Shown: positions 1 to 9,121 of the stretch, in pieces
How the letters are laid out: each line of letters starts with the position of its first letter
Numbering within the stretch: the stretch's first letter is position 1
Assembly (NCBI RefSeq): GCF_029029505.1
Contig: NZ_JAKJSD010000004.1
Location: 186,001-250,000 of the forward strand
Length of the DNA: 64,000 nt
Origin: Ancylomarina sp. DW003
GTDB taxonomy: Bacteria; Bacteroidota; Bacteroidia; Bacteroidales; Marinifilaceae
Reading direction: 5' to 3'
The notes under the pieces: model-generated
The model's database searches: none
The model's input: the letters and a program-made list of their open reading frames with translations, nothing else
What the model was told of the DNA's origin: nothing
Translations under genes and position numbers: made by a program

Positions 1-93
1 GGAGAGAGCTACGTGTGTAAAAAATGTGCCCGTGTGGCTAAGAATGTGAAAAGACTTTGTGAGGCAAAAGAAATAAAAAGACAACATGATTAA
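1..93 (+). CDS. C-terminal end of a small Cys-rich protein (5' end outside window)
   Basis: Only the last 30 codons are visible; the stop is at 91-93. The tail has a C-K-K-C pair followed by a third Cys 11 residues further on, in a Lys/Arg-rich setting, which suggests a small zinc ribbon. The frame is open from base 1 and its end overlaps the next gene's ATG by 8 nt, the usual sign of translational coupling. No function can be given from this fragment. From memory of other Bacteroidota, a short CxxC protein often accompanies an AmgK-like sugar kinase and a MurU-like nucleotidyltransferase, which fits the next gene, but that is only a hint. Confidence 0.6.
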   Translation, partial: GESYVCKKCARVAKNVKRLCEAKEIKRQHD

Positions 94-814
94 TGCGATG
101 ATTTTTGCTGCTGGTCTTGGTACGAGATTGCAACACTATACTAAGAATTGCCCTAAGGCCTTGGTAGAATTGAATGGAAAACCTTTACTAGAACATTGTA
201 TAATAAAAATGAAGAAATTCGGTGTGGATCGAATTGTTATCAATGTCCATCATTTTGCTGATCAGATTGAAGAATTTCTAAAGTTGAAAAATAACTTTGG
301 AATGGATATTCAGATCTCTGACGAAAGAGAACTTTTGCTCGATACAGGAGGAGCCATTAAGAAAGCGAGTGCGCTTTTTATTCCTAATGCACCCATATTA
401 ATCTATAATGTAGATATATTAAGTTCTTTGAATTTTGCTGATTTATTAGCCAGTCATACGAGTAAAAAAGCATTAGCAACTTTAAATTTAAGAGATAAAA
501 AGACCAACAGATACCTTTGTTTTAATAATAAAAATCTATTGTGTGCATGGAAAAATGATAATACCGGAGAGGTGAAGTTGGTTAATGAAACTTACGAAAA
601 TTCAAAGGCTTTTAGTTTTTCGGGAATTCATATAATTGATTCGAAGCTATTGGAATTGATTGAAGAAGAAGGTGTTTTTTCTATAATAGATCTTTATTTG
701 AGATTGGCAAAAGATCATCAAATTGCTGGCTATTACGATTCTTCTGACTTATGGATGGATTTAGGTAAGCCAGAGGAACTATTAAAAGCTGAAGCTATAC
801 TTAAACGAGAATAA
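86..814 (+). CDS. MurU-like / sugar-1-phosphate nucleotidyltransferase
   Basis: A 242-residue GT-A type nucleotidyltransferase that couples an NTP to a sugar 1-phosphate in the cytoplasm. The N-terminus has the nucleotide-binding G-L-G-T-R-L at residues 10-15 and the K-x-x-P-K-A-L family signature some 12 residues later; a metal-binding Asp lies in Y-N-V-D near residue 110. The length matches the short MurU/HddC-like group rather than the longer RmlA or ManC enzymes. MurU makes UDP-MurNAc in a peptidoglycan-recycling route; the coupling to a small upstream CxxC gene is compatible with that, but substrate cannot be read from sequence (GDP-heptose or GDP-mannose synthesis are alternatives). It is followed by a convergent terminator. 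Confidence 0.8.
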   Translation: MINAMIFAAGLGTRLQHYTKNCPKALVELNGKPLLEHCIIKMKKFGVDRIVINVHHFADQIEEFLKLKNNFGMDIQISDERELLLDTGGAIKKASALFIPNAPILIYNVDILSSLNFADLLASHTSKKALATLNLRDKKTNRYLCFNNKNLLCAWKNDNTGEVKLVNETYENSKAFSFSGIHIIDSKLLELIEEEGVFSIIDLYLRLAKDHQIAGYYDSSDLWMDLGKPEELLKAEAILKRE

Positions 815-846
815 GTAGCTTCTAAAAAGACTATTACTTTGTAATA

Positions 847-877
847 AAAAACTCCATTCAATTAGAATGGAGTTTCT
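847..877. terminator. bidirectional terminator between convergent genes
   Basis: A 9-bp perfect stem, ACTCCATTC (851-859) with GAATGGAGT (865-873), loop AATTA. It has an A-run on the left and a T-rich right flank, so it can stop transcription from the nucleotidyltransferase (+) and from the ABC transporter operon (-). Confidence 0.75.
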
Positions 878-879
878 TG

Positions 880-3800
880 TTATGTGAGTTTTAATATGAT
901 TCGACGCTCTAAAGAGTTTAAGAATCGTTTAAATAAGCCAAAGTATAAGATAAAATACAAGGAGATAGTCATCAACCAAACTACAACTATATTCACCCAA
1001 TAGGTATTATATTCCTGACCTAGTATTTTTTTACGGGGTGCATAAAAATGCGCTTTTAAGAAGTTATTTTCACCATCTCTGTAAATAGGGTCAATTCTTT
1101 GATATAATCGATCTTTGTATTCAACAATTCGTTCTATATCATTATTATTTGTTACAAATTCAGTCAGTCTATCGTTATGATATGATTTTTTCATATTAAC
1201 AAAATCTTCTTTGCTGGGGAATCTACCTTGCAGTGCCAAAAGCTCTTCATCTTTCTTTTTATTTGCAGCATTGTAGAGCATGATATAATGACGATTAAGA
1301 TCATTTAGATACATCTTAAGCTCCTTTAGAATAACTAAGTTTGTTGGGTTTCGATCTAACAAATTGAGCTTTTGGAATTGAATAGGTAGATGGTTAGATT
1401 TAAGTTCGTTATAGATCAATTTTAGATTAGAATTGTAACGCTCATTAGGTTTTTCTTTTCTTAAAATCTTTTCACAATCGCTAAGTTTGTTTTTCAAAAT
1501 TGGTAACCAGTAATTCTTCTTGTAATCAGCTTGACTCATAACTTTATTGAACAAGTAAAAATTACTTGCGTATTCATTCGTTGTGAACTGCTGAACAGCT
1601 AAAGCCTCATATGCCCATCGTGCTGTTATTATTTCACCATACCAAGGTATTTCGTTTGGATGCGAAATATTAGGATTTATTTTATCAAATTTGACAATAA
1701 CACCACTTAAAATTAATTGAGGAATTAATATAAATGGAATTAGAATATAGATATTAATGACAGTTTTGAAGCTGTCAGAAATTACCAAACCAAGCATATT
1801 TGCAAAACACCATGAACTAAAAAGGACAAGCCAATAGCTGAAATACATCCCTTTAATCTCTAGTATTGAGTTACCAATAATAACAAAAATAAAAGCTTGG
1901 AAAGCCGATATAGCAAATAATATCACAACCTTTGATAAGAAGTAGCTTGTACGACTTAAATTCAGAAATCGTTCTCGTTTAAGAATTTTCCTATCCTTTA
2001 TAATTTCTTCAGCACTTAGTGTTAATCCTATGAATAAGGCAACAATTACAGCCATGAACAAATAAACAGGAATATTACTATTGTTACTGAAAGTATAACC
2101 AAGCTTGTTGCCTTTGTCTATATTATAGAACTTAATAATATAGGATAAGATGAAGGCCAAAAGTGGCGTTTCAAATAGGTTTATAAGTAAGTATTGAGGA
2201 TTGGCTAGTTTTGATAAAATATCACGCCTTACAAAAACAGTGAACTGCTTAAACTGTTTAGGAACTTTGAAACTGATAGGAGGTAACTCTTTAGCATCCT
2301 CTATATTTTTTTGAATGGTATTACTTTCTTTAAATTTTGTATCCCATTGTTCAGGTCTTACCTTTCTAATCTGAGTTGGAATCCCATATTCATCCAAAAC
2401 TTCAGACTCAACCATGTTAAAAATCTGATCGGCATCAATATTACCACAGGCCTCACATTCGTTACCACTCCTGTTGGCCTGCTGAGTTTGTGATTTAAAA
2501 TAAGTAATCGCATCCAACGGATTACCGTTAAAAATCATATAACCACCCAAATCTAGAAAAACAAGACGGTCAAACATTTTGAATGTCTCGCTTGATGGTT
2601 GATGAACAACAACGAAAATCAATTTGCCTTTTAGAGCTAAGTTTTTTAGAAGATCCATTATTTTTGATGAATCTCTTGAGGATAAGCCGGATGTAGGCTC
2701 ATCTAAAAATAAAACTGCAGGCTCTCGAATAAGTTCTAATGCAATATTTAATCTCTTACGTTGCCCACCACTAATTTTCTTATCCAGAGGATTTCCAACT
2801 TTTAGGTTTCTGGCTTCGAATAGTCCCAGATCGTTTAATACCTTATGAACAAGTCTAATTAGTTGGAAGGTAGAATGGTTATCGAAACAAAGTTTAGCAT
2901 TAAAGTAAAGATTTTCAAATACCGTTAATGAGTCAATTAAAAGGTCGTCTTGAGATACATGGCCTATAACGCCTTCAATAGATTCTTTATCACGATATAT
3001 ATCTCGTCCATTGATTAAAACTTGACCTTTTTGTGGAGCTAAAGTACCATTAAGAATATTAAGGAGTGTCGTCTTTCCTGCACCACTTGATCCCATGATG
3101 CCAACCATTTTTCCAGATTCTTCTTTGAAGGTGTGCTGGTGGACACCTTGATCATTTTCTTTATACCGATACTCTATATCCTTAGCCTCAAAAACAACTC
3201 GTTCATTGTTCGCATCTCGATTAAAAGTACTTAGGATATCGCTAAAATAGATTGGTTCAATTTTCGGGTTTCGAACTGATGAGCCTTGTGTCAGAATATG
3301 AACACGATTGGGTTTTAGAGCAAGACCATTCATGTATAATTCAGTAAGTCCCTGAAATCGGATTACGAATAGATCTATACGGACGAGTCTTAGTATTTTA
3401 ATCTTACCAGAGATGTTTTCTGAATAGATATGCTCTCCAATATCATGATATTCCTTTTCACTACTAATAGTTAATAGACGATCTGATTTTTTAATTTCAT
3501 TAAAATCAGAAAGCATGAAATCCTCTAGTCTGGCATAACCATCTGTAGGTAAGTTGAATGTATCTGTTACAGTTTCAACAAATTCTTTTTCACCATCAGT
3601 AATTTCATCACCTTCCATTAGGAACTCAAGCAATTGAATTACGATAATAATCTTCTGTCGAGCCACAAGCTCTTTGTTCATATCGCTACAAATACGCAGA
3701 ACTCGCACAGAACGAGAAGATGTAACTTGTTTTCTTTTGGAACGTCTATTATTTCTGTCTATCGTATCTTGATAATATTCATCGTATAGATTTAAGTATT

Positions 3801-3933
3801 CCTGTGCAGAATCTTGATCAAGTTGGCGGTATAGGTATTTAACAACCATGGCACGACGCTTATCTCCTGAACCTTCAGGATGTGCAATGATCGCGAATAA
3901 TTGCATTAAGGCTTTTAGAATTCTTTCGCTCAT
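880..3933 (-). CDS. ABCG-like half transporter with N-terminal TerB-like domain
   Basis: A 1017-residue fused ATPase-permease. Residues about 1-150 are acidic/helical and resemble a TerB-type domain. The ATPase follows: Walker A G-S-S-G-A-G-K-T-T near residue 281, signature S-G-G-Q-R-K-R near 386, Walker B with L-F-L-D-E-P-T near 409. The ABC-2 type membrane part begins near 585 with about six hydrophobic helices; between the penultimate and last segments (about 785-970) is a long charged region that should lie outside the membrane core. The order ATPase-then-permease and the T-S-G-L-S-S-x-D-S motif are those of the ABCG/White group. It is the last gene of a three-gene minus-strand operon (22-nt gap to the next upstream gene). 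Substrate unknown. Confidence 0.85.
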   Translation of the reverse strand: MSERILKALMQLFAIIAHPEGSGDKRRAMVVKYLYRQLDQDSAQEYLNLYDEYYQDTIDRNNRRSKRKQVTSSRSVRVLRICSDMNKELVARQKIIIVIQLLEFLMEGDEITDGEKEFVETVTDTFNLPTDGYARLEDFMLSDFNEIKKSDRLLTISSEKEYHDIGEHIYSENISGKIKILRLVRIDLFVIRFQGLTELYMNGLALKPNRVHILTQGSSVRNPKIEPIYFSDILSTFNRDANNERVVFEAKDIEYRYKENDQGVHQHTFKEESGKMVGIMGSSGAGKTTLLNILNGTLAPQKGQVLINGRDIYRDKESIEGVIGHVSQDDLLIDSLTVFENLYFNAKLCFDNHSTFQLIRLVHKVLNDLGLFEARNLKVGNPLDKKISGGQRKRLNIALELIREPAVLFLDEPTSGLSSRDSSKIMDLLKNLALKGKLIFVVVHQPSSETFKMFDRLVFLDLGGYMIFNGNPLDAITYFKSQTQQANRSGNECEACGNIDADQIFNMVESEVLDEYGIPTQIRKVRPEQWDTKFKESNTIQKNIEDAKELPPISFKVPKQFKQFTVFVRRDILSKLANPQYLLINLFETPLLAFILSYIIKFYNIDKGNKLGYTFSNNSNIPVYLFMAVIVALFIGLTLSAEEIIKDRKILKRERFLNLSRTSYFLSKVVILFAISAFQAFIFVIIGNSILEIKGMYFSYWLVLFSSWCFANMLGLVISDSFKTVINIYILIPFILIPQLILSGVIVKFDKINPNISHPNEIPWYGEIITARWAYEALAVQQFTTNEYASNFYLFNKVMSQADYKKNYWLPILKNKLSDCEKILRKEKPNERYNSNLKLIYNELKSNHLPIQFQKLNLLDRNPTNLVILKELKMYLNDLNRHYIMLYNAANKKKDEELLALQGRFPSKEDFVNMKKSYHNDRLTEFVTNNNDIERIVEYKDRLYQRIDPIYRDGENNFLKAHFYAPRKKILGQEYNTYWVNIVVVWLMTISLYFILYFGLFKRFLNSLERRIILKLT

Positions 3934-3955
3934 GTATTACGAGAAATAGTAGGAA

Positions 3956-4369
3956 TTATTGTTTAAAACCAATTAATAGCAAGATAGATCCAGGTTTTTT
4001 CTCCTTAGAGATATATTGAGCTTTAATTGTACAATTTAGTGTGCTTTCGAATTCAAAATCCCAATAGGGTGTTGAGCCATATTTTTTATTCGTGAATAAA
4101 ACACGATTTTCCTGGTCGTAAATTGTGAAGATTAATTGCGCATCTTTTTGATCCGAAACACCTGCAATCCGATAATGATTTCCCGAATAAAACGTGGTGT
4201 GAAACTCTGCAGATTCTCCAGATTCTAATTGAGCTTTATATTCTTGACCATCAGATACAAATGGAGACTGGAGATATTTACTACAATCTTTCATTAAAGT
4301 ATTATCCTGAGCTAATGCATTGAAAGATGTTAAAACAAGTACAAGTGCAAATAAATATAAGGTTTTCAT
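3956..4369 (-). CDS. small exported protein of unknown function
   Basis: A 137-residue protein with a clear signal peptide: basic start, hydrophobic core (residues 5-16), and A-L-A-Q before the likely cut near residue 20. The mature part is about 117 residues with two Cys (one near the new N-terminus, one near residue 113) and a predicted beta-rich body containing Y-x-G-N-H-Y-R-I-A-G and I-Y-D-Q-E-N, reminiscent of small periplasmic beta-sandwich proteins. I do not recognise the family. It lies between an anchored protein and the ABCG-like transporter in one operon, so an envelope role linked to that transporter is the reasonable inference. Confidence 0.7.
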   Translation of the reverse strand: MKTLYLFALVLVLTSFNALAQDNTLMKDCSKYLQSPFVSDGQEYKAQLESGESAEFHTTFYSGNHYRIAGVSDQKDAQLIFTIYDQENRVLFTNKKYGSTPYWDFEFESTLNCTIKAQYISKEKKPGSILLLIGFKQ

Positions 4370-4434
4370 CTTTAGTGTGTTTGTGTTAGGAAGAAGCTTA
4401 TAAGGCTTCCAGTAGAATAATTAATCAGCTAAGT

Positions 4435-5373
4435 TTATTGCGTAATGAACGTATGTAACTTTTCAACCTTATCTGTAATTACAGAAGTCAGTTTTGGCGT
4501 AATTATTAATTTCGATTTACTATTAACAATTGTAAGTTTCTTTTTAGGAAAATCAGTTGAAGGAACAAACTCATATTCTTCAACAATTTCATCAAAAGTG
4601 TAAGCTAAGTCAATTAAGTTCTCTACTAAGAATTTATAGTTTTTACTTTCCTCTGAATATGGAATTAACAGCTTAATTAGATTTTCCAAAGGCCTTTTTT
4701 GTTCTGCAATACGTTGCATTAAATCAGAATGCGGGTTGTTTTTCATCTCCTGTGTGAGAACGAAAACGGATTCAATCCATCCTCCGGCAAGAATTAAAGC
4801 TCCTGTTTCTTCACGCTTGTTATTTTTTAGATACTTATCGATATTTCTATAGGTTTCTGAAACGATTACCATCAAAGAGTCTCTATTATCAATATTCTGT
4901 TCGACTCTATTTACTGTTTTTTGATTCAAGACCTTATAGATACCTAAATCTAAAGACAAAATCTTCAGAACCGCAAAGTAACTTGCTGCATCTTGTGTTT
5001 GTTGATAGATGTTTATATATCCTAAATCAACACCATATACCCCAAAATTGATTGCACGACTAAAATTAGTGACATAGTCAGATGCCTTACGAGCAGGGTT
5101 TAATAACTCTTTATTGTATGAAATTCCAGACTCATGCAAGATGAGCGAAATCTGATATGGAGAAGGCAAGCTGAATAAGATATTGTTGAAGTGAAATATA
5201 TTCCCACTTTCTTGTTCTGCCTTAACAGAAGAAGCTACAAGATCCTCAATGAGCTGAACTTCATCAGTTGTTTTCTCGGATGGTTTTCTAAAATAAAAGA
5301 GAGAAGCAACTACAGTAATTATTAAAACTATAATTATGAGTCTGGTACGGTTCTGAGAGTTTTTTTCTGGCAT
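4435..5373 (-). CDS. membrane-anchored helical protein of unknown function
   Basis: A 312-residue protein with a single N-terminal membrane anchor (about residues 12-27, no cleavage motif) and a large, mostly helical, charged C-terminal domain that should face the periplasm. It is the first gene of the minus-strand operon ending with the ABCG-like transporter; the gap to the next gene is 65 nt. Repeated references in the sequence to alternating Leu/Ile and Glu/Lys suggest helical bundles, but I see no known motif. It may be an accessory factor of the transporter. Confidence 0.7.
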   Translation of the reverse strand: MPEKNSQNRTRLIIIVLIITVVASLFYFRKPSEKTTDEVQLIEDLVASSVKAEQESGNIFHFNNILFSLPSPYQISLILHESGISYNKELLNPARKASDYVTNFSRAINFGVYGVDLGYINIYQQTQDAASYFAVLKILSLDLGIYKVLNQKTVNRVEQNIDNRDSLMVIVSETYRNIDKYLKNNKREETGALILAGGWIESVFVLTQEMKNNPHSDLMQRIAEQKRPLENLIKLLIPYSEESKNYKFLVENLIDLAYTFDEIVEEYEFVPSTDFPKKKLTIVNSKSKLIITPKLTSVITDKVEKLHTFITQ

Positions 5374-5449
5374 TTGCTTTACTTATAAAATTATATGGCA
5401 ATTTAGTAAGAAAATATTAGAAGTCAAATGCCATATTGTCGATTTTTAA

Positions 5450-5457
5450 TACATTTG
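5450..5457 (+). promoter_or_regulatory. candidate -7 element for the DPP-IV gene
   Basis: TACATTTG matches the Bacteroidota TAnnTTTG element and lies 47 nt before the ATG of the peptidase. No TTG is present at the usual distance upstream, so the assignment is weak. Confidence 0.35.
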
Positions 5458-5504
5458 AGGGCTTTATAAAAATACTATCAACATCAACATAAAACTCAAA
5501 ACAA

Positions 5505-7658
5505 ATGAAAAAGACAATCATTTTAGGAGCTATTTGTCTATTAGGGCTTTGTGATTTTTCTATTTATGCTCAGGATAAAACTTTGAGTATGAAAGATGCC
5601 ATCATAGGACAGTGGCGTGATTTTTATCCAGAAAATATTTATAAACTAAACTGGCGTGCCGATAAAAATGAGTACAGCTTTATTGATAAAAGCGGTATAA
5701 TGATTGGTTCTCCTAAGACTGATGCAAAAACAGCGGTAACAGTTGAAGACATCAATTCTGCTCTAAAGGCTGAATCTTTGTCTGAGATTAGTAGAATTCC
5801 ATCTTTTGATTGGATTGATGCTAATACCATTCAATTTTGGGTTAAGACGAGTTTAGTTCGTTATAAGCTTATTGAGAAAAAAGCTGACCTGGTATTGAAA
5901 TCTGATGAGAATATAGATAATAAATCCTTTTGTGAAGCGAATAATAAATTGGCCTATACGAAAGCGAATAATCTGTATTTTGTAGGAAAAGGTGGAAAAG
6001 AGATTGCAGTAAGCAAAGAGGAAGATAAAAATATTGTTAGTGGTCAGTCTGTAAGCCGAAGTGAATATGGAATTGATGGTGGTATTTTTTGGTCTCCCGA
6101 AGGTAAGTCTTTGGCATTTTATCGTAAAGACGAAAGTAAGGTAACCTCATATCCATTGGTTGATATTAATACCCGGGTAGGAGATTTGAGAGAAGAAAAG
6201 TATCCCATGGCTGGTATGACATCGGAGATTGTTTCGGTAGGGGTTTATAATCTGAAAACAGCTAAAACTATTTGGGTAAAAGCAGATGATTTCGATGAAG
6301 AGAGATATTTAACTAATGTTTCTTGGGGAGCAATGGGAGAGTATCTTTATATTCAAGTTTTGAATAGAGCCTCTAATCATATGAGGTTGAATAAATATGA
6401 TGCCAAGACAGGCGAATTTGTGAAAACTTTGCTGGAAGAGAAAGACGAGCGTTGGGTTGAACCTCAGCATAAATTGATTTTTCTAAATACAAAACCAAAT
6501 CAATTTATTTATCAATCGAATACTGCAGGCTATAATCATATGTTCCTGTATAATACTGATGGCAAGTTAATCAAGAAATTAACTTCTGGAGATTGGATGG
6601 TTACGAAAGTTCTTGGTTTTGATAAGACTGAAAAAAACTTGTTTTATGAATCTACAGAAGTTAGTCCTACTGATCGTCATGTATATAGGTTAAATGTTAA
6701 ATCAGGTAAGCGTGTTCGTTTAACCAAAAATCCAGGCTACCATAATGTGAAAGTAAGCGAGTCTGGTACTTATTTGATTGATAATTATTCTAGTTTAAAT
6801 GTTCCTAGAATCATTAATATTCTTAACTCGAAAGGTAAAGTTGTAAAGCATTTAATTGCTGCTGAAAACAAGCTTCAGGATTATAATCTAGGTGAAATTT
6901 CGTTGGGAACAATTAAGTCTGCTGATGATAAAACAGATTTACATTACCGATTGATTAAGCCGGCAAATTTCGATTCAACTAAAAAATATCCGGTTGTAAT
7001 ATATGTGTATGGAGGACCGCATGCACAATTAGTCACTAATAAGTGGTTAGGTGGAGCACGTCTTTGGGAAGAATACATGGCTCAGCGTGGTTACGTAGTT
7101 TTCACTCTTGATAATAGAGGTTCTGCAAATCGTGGAAAAGAGTTTGAAGCAATTATTCACCGTCAGTGTGGGCAACCTGAAATGGCAGATCAAATGAAGG
7201 GCGTTGATTTCTTGAAATCGCAACCATATGTTGATGCTGATCGTATTGGTGTTCACGGATGGAGTTATGGTGGATTTATGACAATCTCATTAATAACAAA
7301 TTACCCTGACGTATTTAAAGTTGCTGTTGCGGGTGGTCCGGTAATCGATTGGAAATGGTATGAAATTATGTACGGTGAGCGTTATATGGATACACCACAA
7401 GAGAACCCGGAAGGATATGCTAAAACATCTCTAATTAGTAAAGCAAAGGATTTAAAAGGGAAACTTTTAATCTGCCAGGGAGCTATTGACAAAACCGTTT
7501 TGTGGCAGCACAGCTTAAGCTTTATTAGAGAGTGTATAAAAAATAATGTTCAGGTTGATTATTTCCCATATCCACGTGCTGAGCATAATGTTAGAGGAAT
7601 GGATAGAATCCATTTGAAGCAAAAAGTAAGCAACTATTTCGATGATTATTTGAAATAG
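5505..7658 (+). CDS. dipeptidyl peptidase IV family serine peptidase (S9)
   Basis: A 717-residue exported prolyl-type dipeptidyl peptidase. The first ~22 residues are a signal peptide ending Y-A-Q. Residues about 60-470 form the beta-propeller, with the S-E-Y-G-I-D-x-G-x-F-W-S-P stretch that carries the substrate N-terminus-binding Glu in bacterial DPP-IV enzymes. The alpha/beta-hydrolase domain holds the catalytic triad: Ser587 in G-W-S-Y-G-G, Asp662 in A-I-D-K-T-V and His694 in A-E-H-N-V. Such enzymes remove X-Pro dipeptides from peptides in the periplasm or on the surface, feeding protein-derived peptides to the cell. Monocistronic: divergent from the ABC operon, and closed by a terminator at 7680-7713. 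Confidence 0.93.
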   Translation: MKKTIILGAICLLGLCDFSIYAQDKTLSMKDAIIGQWRDFYPENIYKLNWRADKNEYSFIDKSGIMIGSPKTDAKTAVTVEDINSALKAESLSEISRIPSFDWIDANTIQFWVKTSLVRYKLIEKKADLVLKSDENIDNKSFCEANNKLAYTKANNLYFVGKGGKEIAVSKEEDKNIVSGQSVSRSEYGIDGGIFWSPEGKSLAFYRKDESKVTSYPLVDINTRVGDLREEKYPMAGMTSEIVSVGVYNLKTAKTIWVKADDFDEERYLTNVSWGAMGEYLYIQVLNRASNHMRLNKYDAKTGEFVKTLLEEKDERWVEPQHKLIFLNTKPNQFIYQSNTAGYNHMFLYNTDGKLIKKLTSGDWMVTKVLGFDKTEKNLFYESTEVSPTDRHVYRLNVKSGKRVRLTKNPGYHNVKVSESGTYLIDNYSSLNVPRIINILNSKGKVVKHLIAAENKLQDYNLGEISLGTIKSADDKTDLHYRLIKPANFDSTKKYPVVIYVYGGPHAQLVTNKWLGGARLWEEYMAQRGYVVFTLDNRGSANRGKEFEAIIHRQCGQPEMADQMKGVDFLKSQPYVDADRIGVHGWSYGGFMTISLITNYPDVFKVAVAGGPVIDWKWYEIMYGERYMDTPQENPEGYAKTSLISKAKDLKGKLLICQGAIDKTVLWQHSLSFIRECIKNNVQVDYFPYPRAEHNVRGMDRIHLKQKVSNYFDDYLK

Positions 7659-7679
7659 AATTGAGACTCAATATGAAAG

Positions 7680-7713
7680 AGCTCGCTTGCTAATTGCAAA
7701 GCGAGCTTTTTTT
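7680..7713 (+). terminator. intrinsic terminator after the DPP-IV gene
   Basis: Stem AGCTCGCTT (7680-7688) with AAGCGAGCT (7699-7707), 10-nt loop, then seven T. A good rho-independent terminator. Confidence 0.85.
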
Positions 7714-7782
7714 ATGAACTAAGTTTGAAATATAATAGTTTTGAACTTACATTTGGAAGAAATCTAAATAATACACAAAGAA

Positions 7783-9114
7783 TTGAAAACAAAAATCGAT
7801 TATAAAAGCATTTGGACAATTGCTTACCCAATTATTTTAGGTAGTGTCGCTCAAAATATTATTTCAGTTACTGATACTGCATTTCTAGGACACTTAAGCG
7901 AAACGGCTTTGGGTGCAGCTGCTATTGCAACAATATTCTATTTTGCAATTGTCATGTTTGTATGGGGGTTTGGCTTAGGAACCCAAATTGTTATTGCAAG
8001 GCGAGTAGGGGAGCAGAATTTTAAAATGGTGGGGAAAACATTTATTCATTCCTTCTATTTTTTAATGTTTGCAGGCGTTCTTTTGTTTGGATTTATGGAA
8101 ATTCAATCGCCTTCACTGTTGAAATGGATGGTGAGTTCAGATGGTATTTATCAGGCAAGTAACGATTATATTTCAGTTCGGGCCTGGGGTGTAATGTTTG
8201 CCTGCGTTAACTTACTTTTCAGAGCTTTTTATATTGGAATTGCTAAAACCAAAGTTATTTCCTGGAGTACAGCTTTTATGGCTATTGTCAATGTGTTTTT
8301 AGATTATGCATTGATATTTGGGAAGTTTGGTTTGCCAGAAATGGGAATTAAAGGTGCAGCTTTAGCTTCGGTTATTGCTGAATTTACTGCAATGGTCTTT
8401 TTTATTCTTTATACAGTTAAGAAAATACCTTTAGCACATTACGATTTGTTTCGATTTTGTAAAATTGACTGGCCTCTTTTTAGACGATTATTGAACGTAT
8501 CATTCCCAATCATGATTCAAAACTTTCTAGCCCTATCGTGTTGGTTTGTTTTTTTCATTATGGTTGAACGAATGGGGGAGCACGAATTGGCAATTTCAAA
8601 TATCATTCGAAGTATTTATGTCCTTCTTATGGTACCTGTGTGGGCCTTTGGTTCGGCTGTTAATACACTTGTCAGTCAGGTTATAGGCGAAGGTTTTCCG
8701 GATAAAGTCATGCTAATAATTTGGCGAACAATTAAATTGTCCTTTTTATCCGTTTTGGCATTGGTAGGCGTTTCAGTATTTATTCCAGATTTGATTGTAT
8801 CTATCTACACAGATAATGCTTTATTGATTGAACATACGCGCCCTGTGGTTTACGTTGTTTTTGGATCATCGTTATTGTTTCCTATAGCAATAACCTTATT
8901 TCATGGTATTTCCGGAACAGGAAGAACTCTTCATGCTATGTTGCTTGAAATTGTTGTTTTAGCCTTTTATTTAAGTGGCGTTTATTTGTTAACTCAAGTT
9001 TTCGAGGTGTCTATCGAGAAAGTTTGGTTTTCTGAGTATTTCTATGCTTTATTTCTAGGAGCAGCTTCTTTCTTGTACTTAAGATATGGCAAGTGGAGGG
9101 GGAGTGTCGTCTAA
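7783..9114 (+). CDS. MATE family multidrug/Na+ efflux protein
   Basis: A 443-residue integral membrane protein with about 12 hydrophobic helices in two similar halves. The N-terminus I-A-x-P-I-I-L-G-S-V-A-Q-N and the D-T-A-F-L-G-H-L-S motif near residue 33 are typical of MATE antiporters of the DinF/NorM type, which expel cationic drugs or metabolites in exchange for H+ or Na+. The best start is a TTG at 7783, because no ATG precedes the conserved first helix; an upstream GGAAGAAA lies rather far away. It converges on the outer-membrane protein gene with only 7 nt between the stops, so antisense read-through is likely. Confidence 0.9.
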   Translation: MKTKIDYKSIWTIAYPIILGSVAQNIISVTDTAFLGHLSETALGAAAIATIFYFAIVMFVWGFGLGTQIVIARRVGEQNFKMVGKTFIHSFYFLMFAGVLLFGFMEIQSPSLLKWMVSSDGIYQASNDYISVRAWGVMFACVNLLFRAFYIGIAKTKVISWSTAFMAIVNVFLDYALIFGKFGLPEMGIKGAALASVIAEFTAMVFFILYTVKKIPLAHYDLFRFCKIDWPLFRRLLNVSFPIMIQNFLALSCWFVFFIMVERMGEHELAISNIIRSIYVLLMVPVWAFGSAVNTLVSQVIGEGFPDKVMLIIWRTIKLSFLSVLALVGVSVFIPDLIVSIYTDNALLIEHTRPVVYVVFGSSLLFPIAITLFHGISGTGRTLHAMLLEIVVLAFYLSGVYLLTQVFEVSIEKVWFSEYFYALFLGAASFLYLRYGKWRGSVV

Positions 9115-9121
9115 ATATTTT

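Noticed and set aside
2311-2848. Plus-strand frames opposite the ABC transporter gene
   Set aside because: They lie fully inside a well-supported gene on the other strand and show no protein motif.
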